Positions 1 to 9,503 of a stretch of DNA of 64,000 bases are shown in pieces; position 1 is the stretch's first letter; each line of letters starts with the position of its first letter. The notes under the pieces were generated by a model. It was given only the letters and a program-made list of their open reading frames with translations, was not told the origin of the DNA and made no database searches. The DNA is from Apus apus. Lineage: Eukaryota; Chordata; Aves; Apodiformes; Apodidae. The stretch lies in NCBI RefSeq assembly GCF_020740795.1, contig NC_067285.1, positions 38,848,511 through 38,912,510 on the forward strand, written 5' to 3'. The position numbers and the translations under genes are program-made.

Positions 1-160
1 GCATTTCATAGAATCGTAGAATCATCCTGGTTGGAAGGGACCTTGAAGATCATCAAGTCCAACCATAACCTAAATCCCCCTACCATAACCTGATTTACCT
101 GTTCAGTGCTTAAATCATGTCACTAAGCACTATATCTACATTTCTTTTAATGAGAACCCT
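1..160 (-). repeat. CR1 LINE 3' tail
   Basis: The plus strand begins with CATAGAATCGTAGAATCAT followed by the TGGTTGGAAGGGACCTTGAAGATCATCAAGTCCAACC core. That is the reverse complement of the 3' end of avian CR1 retrotransposons, so the element lies on the minus strand. Only the last ~150 bases are present, a typical 5'-truncated copy. It may continue beyond the left edge by a few bases of octamer repeat. Confidence 0.93.
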
Positions 161-551
161 AAGCAGGGGAACTGATTGTTATGCCTTGATAGCTGAATCA
201 AAAGCAAAATTGGAGGGAAAAGTATTTTTGGGATCACTCAAGAATAATTACTTGTTTTAGTGGAGTTTCAGGGACACAGCAGGGAGAGCTGTTTCAAGCC
301 ATTCAAAACATTCCTTTTGTCCTAAAGAAAATTCCTACACGGTACTTCAGTTTAGTTTTATCATGTTTAAAAGTTGTTCTCATTTAGATCTTTTTGAACA
401 GCCACCCTTCCATCCTGCACTTACCAAAACAAACCAAAAAGACTTGGGAAATCTGGCAGGCTTTTGTGAACAGCCTGAGACCAGCCCACGGTGTATTTTC
501 CATTCAGTATGTTCTTCCCTGAGAAATTAAATCCTGCACTCAACCCTCAGG
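161..551. other. Non-coding stretch
   Basis: AT-rich sequence without a credible exon or repeat. It would be the 3' flank or UTR of the minus-strand exon at 552-1111 if that exon is terminal. I found no AATAAA on the minus strand here. Confidence 0.5.
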
Positions 552-1111
552 TCAGGAAGAGCCTCCCAAGCAAACAGGGTCTTGCCTGTTAGCTCCAGGG
601 GCTTCAGGGGGAAGCACTTTGAGCTGTGCACCTTCACCCACACTAATCACAGGATTAGTGGCAACTGTCACTCTGCTTGGTGGTAGTGGCATATAAGGCT
701 TTACTAAATTGTGTGTAGAACAGTTTCCTTTGTCAGGTTTCCAGCTAAACCATGCTGAGGATAAAAGGTTCATGGTGGTTTACAGGAAATTCAGATGTTT
801 GGCATGATGCAGTCCAAGAAGTTTGGGTGCTGATGATGGAACTTTAACAGGTGCTCCCACTGTATACACAAGCATCAGCTGATGAGGTAAGTGGTGGTTA
901 CTTGGATTTGTGTAACAGCTCAGATCTTCAGGTGAAAAATCAGTTAAAGCCTGTATTTCTCCTGTAAGTGCTGTTAAGTTTATCATTAGGGAAACTGCAC
1001 AACTTTGTTCCAAAATTGCTCTCCTAGCTGCAAGGTTTGCTGAGTTTGGTAGAAGCACATCTTGACGTCTCCAAAGCTCAGCCAAGTCAGTAGGTGTACT
1101 TCTCAGTGCCT
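552..1111 (-). CDS. Unrecognised coding-like exon, frame broken by or continuing past a TAA
   Basis: Read on the minus strand, a long pyrimidine tract ending in TTTTTTGCTAG forms a good 3' splice site, and the exon would begin at 1111. From there 110 codons stay open to TAA (780-782). The open part has coding-like composition, with motifs such as TDLAELWRRQD, NLAARRAILEQS and APKLLGLHHAKH. After the TAA the same frame stays open for another 75 codons to a TGA at 552-554, and this part also looks coding (SAWFSWKPDKGN, VTVATNPVISVGEG). I do not recognise the family. It could be a true last exon ending at the TAA, a pseudogene exon with one premature stop, an exon with readthrough, or a sequencing error. 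No upstream partner exon was identified between 1.1 and 9.3 kb. What I see is the splice site and the open frame; that it belongs to a real gene is inference. Confidence 0.4.
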
Positions 1112-3007
1112 CTAGCAAAAAAAAAAAGGAACCTGGTCATTGCTCCTTATCTCTCCTTGCTTTTTTCATGTGTTTTTAAAATAAGAGTATAATGGAAACT
1201 GATGGGGAAAAAAAAAAAAGGAAATTATTTAATGGGACAGGAAAACCATGGACAGAATTTTACACTTACTGTCCAGTCCTTTTAAACTTATGGAAACAAA
1301 TCTGAATTTTGGGTCTGACTACATGAGATTTTTAGACCTGAAGCTGTAGTTGTGTGGCTGCAGTGGAGAAAGCCAGGAAGCTGGATACAGCGAGCATGGT
1401 TTGCATTGCTACCCCTTCCCCAAAATGCAGCTGTCTTGTGCATCCCAGAGCTGGGGTATTTCCCCTTGCAACTGCAGCAGGGGCACATTAAAAAGAAATT
1501 ATTCAAAACGCATACTGCAACAAACAGCTGTTGTCATTTTGTGCTAAAAATGAGCATTATCTTTATAACTGAAACGCTTGGAATATTGGAATGGGATACC
1601 CCACCTGCCACCCTGCTGCAGGGGCAGTGGCCAGCCAGCCTGTGTGGCCTCCCTCTGTAGGTGACAGTGGATGGGACTTCTCCCCAGAGCAGTTCAGAGT
1701 ACCTGAGCCAAGCCCCTTCCCCAAAGTGCTCTCCAGAGAAGTCCAACAGAAGATCCTGTGGCAGGGACCTGTGCAGTCTCTCTTCCCTGGCTGGAGCAAA
1801 AATTCTAGTAAGGACAAAGCAGTTAGACTTCTGACATACATTCCTGTTGAAAAGTAAAAGCTAGTTGTACAAAAGCAACATCAGGTTGTGTTTGCACCTC
1901 ACAGTTCAGAATATACCATCTTTCCTGAGTCAGGATTCCCTAAATTCTCTTCCATTTCCAGCCAGTTTCTGAAAAAGGCTAAAATAAATTATCATTCTCC
2001 AGGAAAAGGAAGATTAAAATTGTTGTTCCACAGGCCCCTGCTCAAGCTGTGACTCGTGCACTCGAGAGCTCGGGTGGACTTTTCCTGGGCTGTGAAAGTA
2101 ATCAAACTGCTGGCATTGCAGCCAGACCCAGCACAGGGGAACAGAAGATGTAGACATGCACTTGTACCATGAGGCTGTTTGTTGTGCAGGATCTTGTAGC
2201 AGGATATTTAAACCAAGCTCTCTCCAAGTCCTCACATCCTTTAAGCAACATCCCGCCCCTGCAGCCTGCTCTGCCACGCTGTGCTACATTCTAGAAGTGC
2301 TGTGAAAATCTCATCCAATTTGCTTTTTTTTTAATCAGAGCCTTTGGGCAATTGATGGTCAAAAGGAATTAATGTCAGATGCTTTCCTCCAGATGAAATC
2401 TACTAAAGAATGTTTACATGCTAGGGTCTGTAAGATCTTTTGTGAAGGTTACCTATAAAATCAGTCAAACACAGAGCACCAGAACAGTTTCTGTGTCAGG
2501 CCAGATCCATCATCTCCACAACTCAGCTGCTGTCATGATTACTTAGACCAAGAAGCAAGCAAACCAAACTGGATAGCACTTCATACTCACTCCACATAAA
2601 TCCTGTGTGGAGCAAGTTGTTCATGGGGGAGCCCAGGCTTTAAATTCATCTGAGCAAACCAGGGACGGATCTAGAGACCTGATCCCCAAGTTTCTGGGTG
2701 TCTTATTCAGCCATCCCACCAAGCCAGCATTGGCATCTGGGCTTAATTCACCTGAGACCTGCTTCTTCCTTCATATCCTTCCCAGGGGGGATGTATGCTG
2801 ACCATGGCATAGTATTCTGCTTTGGCTGTGTTCCTGTAAGACTGTTGCTCATGCCTCTGCACCTAAACTCTCTTACACCTTTCTTGTATTACAGGGTTTT
2901 TCTAGCAATGCATTACTGAACAAACATTATTTGTGTTCTGCAACTGAATGTATTTATGCAGCAAGAATGGTCTGAGTCTAGGAGACGGTCCTTTCCTTCC
3001 TGGTTTG
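1112..3007. other. Intergenic or intronic sequence without recognised genes
   Basis: Contains short A-runs near 1119-1128 and 1209-1220 and no open frame with family resemblance or paired splice sites. If the exon at 552-1111 is real, part of this stretch is its upstream intron. Confidence 0.5.
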
Positions 3008-3815
3008 TCACAGAATCACAGCATGTCAGGGGTTGGAAGGGACCTCTGAAGATCATTGAGTCCAACCCCTCTGCCAGAGCAGGACCAAAAACAAGCTAGG
3101 GCAGATCACTCAGAAAGGCATCCAGACAGGGCTTGAAAGTCTCCAGAGAAGGAGACTCCACAACCTCTCTGGGCAGCCTGGCCCAGGGCTCTGTCACCCT
3201 CACAGTGAAGAAGTTCTTCCTCATGTTGAGGCGGAACTTCTTGGGCTCCAGTTTGAATCCATTGCCCCTCGTCCTGTCACAGGGCACAAGTGACAAGAGC
3301 TTGTCCCTGCCTTCTTGATGCCCTCATATACTGATAGGACATTAATTAGATCCCCCCTCAGTCTTCTCCTCTCTAGACTCAACAGCCCCAGGTCTCTCAG
3401 CCTTTCCTCTTAAGGCAGGTGTTCCAGTCCCTTCATCACCCTTGTAGCCTCTGTTGGACTCTCTCCAGTAGATCCCTGTCCCTCTGGAACTGGGGAGCCC
3501 AGAACTGGGCACAACACTCCAAGTGAGGTCTCACCTGGGATGAGCAGAGGGGGATGAGAACCTCCCTCCATCTGCTGCAGACACTCCTCTTAATGCACCC
3601 CAAGATACCATTGGCCTTCTTGGCCACAAGGGCACTTTGTTCTCCCATGGATAACTTGTCTCCCAGGACTCCGAGGTCCCTCTCCACAGAGCTGCTCCCT
3701 AGCACATCACCTCCTAGCCTGTCCTGGTGCATTTTGTTGTTCCTTCCCAGGTGCAGGGCTCTGCACTTGCTCGTGTTGAACCACATGAGGTTCCTCTTTA
3801 CCCAGCTCCCTCTTC
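3008..3815 (-). mobile_element. CR1 LINE fragment with end of ORF2
   Basis: The plus strand starts with TCACAGAATCACAGCATG and the GGTTGGAAGGGACC core, the reverse complement of a CR1 tail. On the minus strand the last part of the CR1 ORF2 (reverse transcriptase) can be read at 3436-3786, with KANGILGCIKRS and VRPHLECCAQFWAPQF. The conserved C-terminal block follows in another frame at 3096-3296 (CDRTRGNGFKLEPKKFRLN). The two blocks are in different frames, so the copy is dead. Length is about 0.8 kb against roughly 4.5 kb for a full element, a normal 5' truncation. Confidence 0.93.
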
Positions 3816-5974
3816 AATACAAGCTGCAGAAATAAACTGAAATCAGGGTGTCAAGTACCTTGGAGGGGGCAGGGGGACCTTGCCAGAGCCTTCTAGAAGG
3901 CTTGTGCTGTTGCCTATGTGCATACAGTAACACAACCTCTCCAGCTGTAGCTCTGGCTTTTGTGCAGCTTGCTGCACATTCATGCTACAAATCCTTGCAG
4001 AAATCTGCTCTAAGGACCCCATGCAAGATCATGGGGAGCTGGAGCCAGGCTCAGGACCCTTGGCTGGGCTTGTGAGGGGATTCAGTGTGGTGCTGCCTGG
4101 ATGGAGACTGGGGAATAGGAAAAAAGGCTCATTTTCCTCCACACTATAAAGAAAACATGGTACATGTGAGCCAGGCAGCTTTTTCCTCTGTGATTTGCAG
4201 CTTCAGACATCTTTCTGTCAGGGTTGCTCAGGGAGCAAGTGGCCTTCAAATGAAACAAGAGAAGCCAGCAGTACTTCTTTCATTCATGCTCCTTTTAGCA
4301 CTAAATTAACTTTTAGGACTGAAATGCAATAACCAAACCAAAAGACATAGTTGGGCTGGGGAGAGTGAGCTGGTGAAAAGTGTGACAGAATATTAAGGAA
4401 ATGCCTTTCGAGGGACCTGCTTCTGCACAGCTTGTTTTGCCAGAACTAAAAACAGATTGTGATTTCAAGAAAACCCCACAAAAACCCACAACACAAAAAC
4501 GAAACAAAACAAAGGGATCAAGGCAAGCCTAGAAAGGAAGGCACTGGAAAATGAGGAGGCATCGCAGGAGGTTTTGGAGGAGAAAGCACCTTTCCCGTGG
4601 AAGCTCCTCGGGTTGTGCAGGGGGAACCATCTTACCTGACCACAGGGCTGGGCTGCCCCAGGTGCCTCATCCCCACAGGCTGCACCCATCCCTCCCCAGA
4701 GTCCCTCAGAATGGGAGCAGGGCTTGCTGCCCACCCCTCCAGGTGTGTTTTTACCCTTAGCACCTGCAGGGTAATCCAGGCTAACAAGCTGGGCTCTGGG
4801 CTCGCCAGGAGGCAAGGCACTGCAGACACCTCAGCCTGAAGCCTTCTGAGAAAAGGTGGGTACATATGTATTTTTATACTTTTTTTTTTTTTTTCCCCTT
4901 ATGTGGGCTGTGCTTGGCTGCTTGCACCCACTGTGGAGCAGCTAGGTTGGGGTTGAGGGGGAAAAAAAATGTCCCAGTTTGTGGGAAAGCTGGCACAGTG
5001 AAGGTTTGGTTTCCTCACAGGGAGGGACCCAGCCTGTGAGGATGTGATGGTGCATGTATCCACGTACCCAGGGGCTCCCAGCACAGTGTGCAGGGCCAGT
5101 GGTGTCCTCCAGCTGCATGGCAGGACTTGCCCCCATCCCTTGGCTCCTGCCCACAGGCAGTTCACCATGATCTGCACCTGTTTACCTCAAAGACCTGGTA
5201 TCCTGTGCCAGCAGCATTCAGCCTCATGCTGAAGCCTCCATCACACGACAGGGAAGAGGAATGGTGTGGTTAGCTTCCCGTGCTCTGTGCCAAAATGAGG
5301 GGGACTCATCAGGTCAATGCAGCTTAGGGTTTGAGGCTGACTTAGTAAGTGGCAGAAGTTCCTTTTGGCTTGTAAAGTTGAAACTGGGGCAAAAGGAGCA
5401 GGAGGTGAGGAAACAAAGGAAGCATTTGACTGTCAGTGCACTGACTGCTCTTGCAAAGCTGGCTAGTGGTCACCTTTTCATATTGTACAACGGCTGTCAG
5501 TTAAATTCTTATATCACATTTTTGAAGATGTTGTCTTGCACCATTTTTGCTTGGAAATTCCAGTGGAAGTGACCAAGCTGGGTTCCCCTGCCCCATCACA
5601 AGCTGGATTGCCTATCAGCTTCCCTAGCCCTCTCCTTCCACACACTGCACATACTTACACCATGCACAGTTTCTGGGTGCAGGGTGTCCTGCAACTGTCT
5701 TTTGAAGCCGAGCTGAACTGTGTCACATGCATGCTTGTGTAGCTACAGTGTGTACTTGGATGGCCTATTTCTGTCAAGTGAAGTTAATGTGAACTGCTCA
5801 GGGAGAAGTTATTTTTTTAGACAGACCAGCAGCTTTGTCATCTTAGCCATCACTACTCTTGCAGATCCAACATGAGATTTTAATTCCTGGCACACCTACT
5901 GTTTCCAAACTAATCTTTTCTGCAATTGGGTATTTATTCTCCTCTTCCTAGGCATGAGGAGACAATATACATCA
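3816..5974. other. Intergenic sequence, no recognised gene
   Basis: GC-moderate sequence with a 15-base T run at 4880-4894. The short open frames here have no splice-site support and no family resemblance. Confidence 0.5.
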
Positions 5975-6240
5975 CTTAATGTATAATTTAGGTTGGAAAA
6001 GACCCTTAAGATCAAGTCCCTTCCAACCCAAACCAGCCTGGAATTCTGTAAACTCCAACCTAACACTACAAAATCCACCACTAAGCCATGTCCCTAAGTG
6101 CCACATCTACATAACTTTTAAATACCCCCAGGGATGGTGACTCAATCACTTCCCTGGGAAACCAGTTCCATTGCTTGGCAACCCTGAAATAATTTTTTCC
6201 TAATATCCAATCTGAATCTCCGTATTATAACAAAAAGCCT
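5975..6240 (-). repeat. CR1 LINE tail interrupted by an inverted CR1-end piece
   Basis: TTTAGGTTGGAAAAGACCCTTAAGATCAAGTCC, then CCAACCTAACACTACAAAATCCACC and the TGGTGACTCAATCACTTCCCTGGG block, give a minus-strand CR1 3' region of about 260 bp. At about 6018-6050 a short piece, CCTTCCAACCCAAACCAGCC plus AATTCTGT, interrupts it. That piece is itself a CR1 3' end in the opposite (plus) orientation. Confidence 0.88.
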
Positions 6241-9200
6241 CACACCTGTTTTTGAGATGCCATTTTCCCTCACCATGCTGCTGCAAAGAAATAAAGTGGC
6301 ACAGCTTTTGATTCCTGGTGCAGAGATGGGGATGGAGGCCAAGGACAGATTAGCACACCTGCAGGATTCAGCAAACACATCCCCCTCAACAGGGATGGGT
6401 GTTGTTTCCCCCACCACCACCTCCCTCTCTGTGTTCAGGCACTCTTCCTGTAGGCTCTTGATGGGATGTACTGCTAGACTGAAAGGCTGACGACATGCTC
6501 TGTAGTATTTAAAAAAACACAAAACAAAACAACCTACACCCTTGGGACATGATGTGGTCCTTTCTGCACCCCCCACTCCCCTCCCGAGCAAACAGGGCTC
6601 AGGGTCCTTCCAGAAATATTGACAAGCTGAGCCCACCATATGCTTCCAGGGACAAGCCTGGCTTCTGCATTCACTCTGAGCCCAGAGTGGAGCATTGCTG
6701 CTTTCCAAAAAATTTTTTTAGCAAAAGAGAAGTCTTGGTCATCACTCCAGGAGCCAGCCAGGACACTCTGCATTTACTATGCCCATTTACCTGTGCTGCT
6801 TATAGAACAAGATTATTTATGTTCTGGGACATGGTAGAACAAGACTCAGGAGGCAGGAAGTGCTGGCAAAGGCCTGCTTCCCTCCTACCCTTTCTCCTCT
6901 TTTGTGGTCTGTTTAGCAGTAACTGCCAATGTTAGAAAGCAGGACAAGCCTAATTAACAGCTAATTTTGTCCTAATTAAGGACAAGAGGGAGGTGGCCCT
7001 CGTGAAGGCACTGTTTGTACCCTGAGCATGGTGGTCAGGAACACATGTGGCAAACCTACCTCGAAATCAGGACTGCCAGCTTAACAAGTACAAATGGAAT
7101 CACCTTTACTCTTGTTAGTGCTGAGACCTGTACCTCATCTAATCAGGGCAGCCAGGAACAGACAGCAGAGGGACCAGCTGTAAGCTCCCCTGTGCCTCTG
7201 CAGTGTAATGCATTGTATTTTGTAAGAGCTTGTACACATCATCACTTGGGTTACCTTCAGTCACATAGTGTAACACAGGGGCAGAGGGGGAAACAAGGCA
7301 AAAGCCATCCTCTTTTTTTCCCAGGCCCCCATCCCAAGTGCAAACAGCCTTCAAGAAAACCTAAAGACTTGTTTGTCAAGGCAAAGCATCAGGAAGACTC
7401 ATCCTTTGCCTAATAAATACATCCTGCCCTGTAAATGATGCAGTGTGTGCAGGACATGAATTATAAGCACCTGTCAGTGTCAAATGAGACAGCCCTGCAG
7501 GAAGGCTGGGCTCCTGCCATGCAGGGTGCATGGTATCCTCTGCCCTACTCCCACACAGGAGTCCTTCCCCACCCTCCCAGCAGCTGCACAGGGGAAACTT
7601 TTGCTGAACTTTGACACTGCAGCAAGAGCCCTTCTATGTCTGGGGAACAGTCCAGCTTCCCCCTCAGAGGGACCAGGGCCCAAAAAACCTCCTGCTTATT
7701 TGCACACCCTTGCTATCATTTGCTGCATCAGCTCTGGAGAACAAAGAGGAGTAGCCCTGGCTATGGGCAGTCACCATGTCTGTGCCTGCAGGATGACTGG
7801 CAAGACACTGCTACAACCATTGACCTTCTAGTGGAGCTGCAAGAAGGCCCCCATAACAAGGGCTATCAGACAGCAGAGAGAAATGGACATGATCAAGAAG
7901 AAGGGTCCAACCTCCAAAGCAAATCCCCCCCATCCCTCACACATAGGGATGCCTAGCACTGAGGCAGGTGCTGCAGTACAGAGCTGTACAGTGTTACTGC
8001 CATGCAGCAATCGTGCTGGCAAGAAGGCAGCAGGCTTGGAGCCTGTCAGCCACTCCATAAAAAGCTTGTCAATGACTGAAATACTGAATACAGGGTGGTG
8101 TTGCCCCTACCCAAGCAGCTGGCCCAACTGCTCAGCTGTTCAAAGGAGAAACAAATGCAGCCCCAGCCTAGAGCAGCCCTGCTGACAGATTAGCCAACAG
8201 GAGTCAAATTCCACCACTTCAGCAGCACTTGGCTAAGGCAGGACCTCACCAGCACAGTCAGCTGAGCTGCACTGTTGTAGCTTCAGCAGACACACAGCCA
8301 GCCCCCCAAGCTGGGGCAGCCTGCTCAGGCTCCCAGCTCTCCACAGCAGGCAGTACTTTACCTTTCCTCAGGTACTCAAATGCCACAGGAGTCCCAGATC
8401 CAGCCCTAGGCACAGCGAGCAGGCAGCTGGGGAATAGAAGTAGCAGACACACTCCAAGGTATCGCACAGGCAAAGAAATTATAAGCAGAAGAGACTGTTT
8501 ACTAAGCTTTTCCTTTCCTTTTTGATATGCCCAACTGCAGTTAGTTGTTCTTGGTGCACTCAGGATTTCATACCTGTAGAAATCCTGTTTGATATTGCCC
8601 TTGGGCTGCATCTGGAACTCAGCAGCCAATCCTTACAGGCACTGACCCACAAGCTGCTACGTGGTTTGTCACCCATACCTGCCATGTTGCTAAGCCTCCT
8701 GATACCAGACCTCTGACAGTGTCAAGACCACACTTCATGAAGCAGCAAAGCCAGCCCAGATCCTCTCAAGACCTCACTCCTAAGCTTTCTGTCAGGCTTC
8801 ACCTTACACTTGTTGTCTTGTCCCCTGGCAAGTGCAGTTAGCCTGTCTTGCCTGCTCTTCTCTGCTAGGGCCAGCCTGCAATGCACCCCACTGCTGAGCA
8901 TGTTCTTGGAAAGCAAAGCTACCTGCAAGTGCACAAGCCATGCCGTGTTCCCGGTCAATCCCCAATCCCCAGCAAGGAGATGTGACCACCAGTTCTTGGT
9001 GAGAGGTGGCACAATGCACACCTGGCATGCACTGGTTTGAGCTTCCCTGGCTGGAACTAGTCACAGAATGTAGAAACCAGACAGCCAGGGACCACTTACT
9101 GCAGCAAACAGGATCAAGCAACCACTGCTCAGGTAGTAAATCCCAGTAAATCATGCTTTGCCTGGCATGTGGTCTAACTCAGTACCAGCTGACAGGCTGC

Positions 9201-9302
9201 AGTGTAAGCAGGCACACAGATTAATACCTACCCTTCCTACTGCCCACGCCTGTAGCAAGCAGATTAGAGCAGAAAACAGCAAAGGAAGCAGCCATTGCAA
9301 GT
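6241..9302. other. Intergenic sequence downstream of the galectin gene
   Basis: No supported gene. Open frames of 60-130 codons on both strands (for example 7015-7413 plus and 8258-8629 minus) lack splice sites and family resemblance. Confidence 0.5.
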
Positions 9303-9307
9303 TTGGG

Positions 9308-9313
9308 TTTATT
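9308..9313 (-). promoter_or_regulatory. Polyadenylation signal AATAAA of the galectin gene
   Basis: TTTATT on the plus strand reads AATAAA on the minus strand, 37 bases downstream of the galectin stop codon. This gives a very short 3' UTR. Confidence 0.75.
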
Positions 9314-9350
9314 TCACTACGCAGGGGGGGAGAAAACTCAACAAACCAAG

Positions 9351-9503
9351 CTATAGCTTGTCACAGAACTTAATGGCTTTGACTTTAAAGTCACCCTCCA
9401 CAGCCAGGTACTCAATTTTCTCCATGCCCAGTCGATTAGGGAACTGGAACTCAGCCTCAGGCAGCTTCACGGTTGCCTCCACTTCATTGAAGGAGATGCA
9501 GAT
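9351..9503 (-). CDS. Galectin coding exon 4 (terminal)
   Basis: Preceded by CTCTCTACAG. It encodes 50 residues, including the conserved FPNRLGMEKIEYLAVEGDF block, and ends with TAG at 9351-9353. The last residues, CDKL, extend the usual end. Confidence 0.95.
   Translation of the reverse strand: MCISFNEVEATVKLPEAEFQFPNRLGMEKIEYLAVEGDFKVKAIKFCDKL

Noticed and set aside
3436-3786. 116-codon minus-strand frame as a gene
   Set aside because: It is the end of the CR1 reverse transcriptase frame in a dead element.
8258-8629. 123-codon minus-strand frame with a hydrophobic stretch resembling a membrane segment
   Set aside because: No recognisable family, no splice boundaries and a start in arbitrary context; the hydrophobic run alone is weak evidence.
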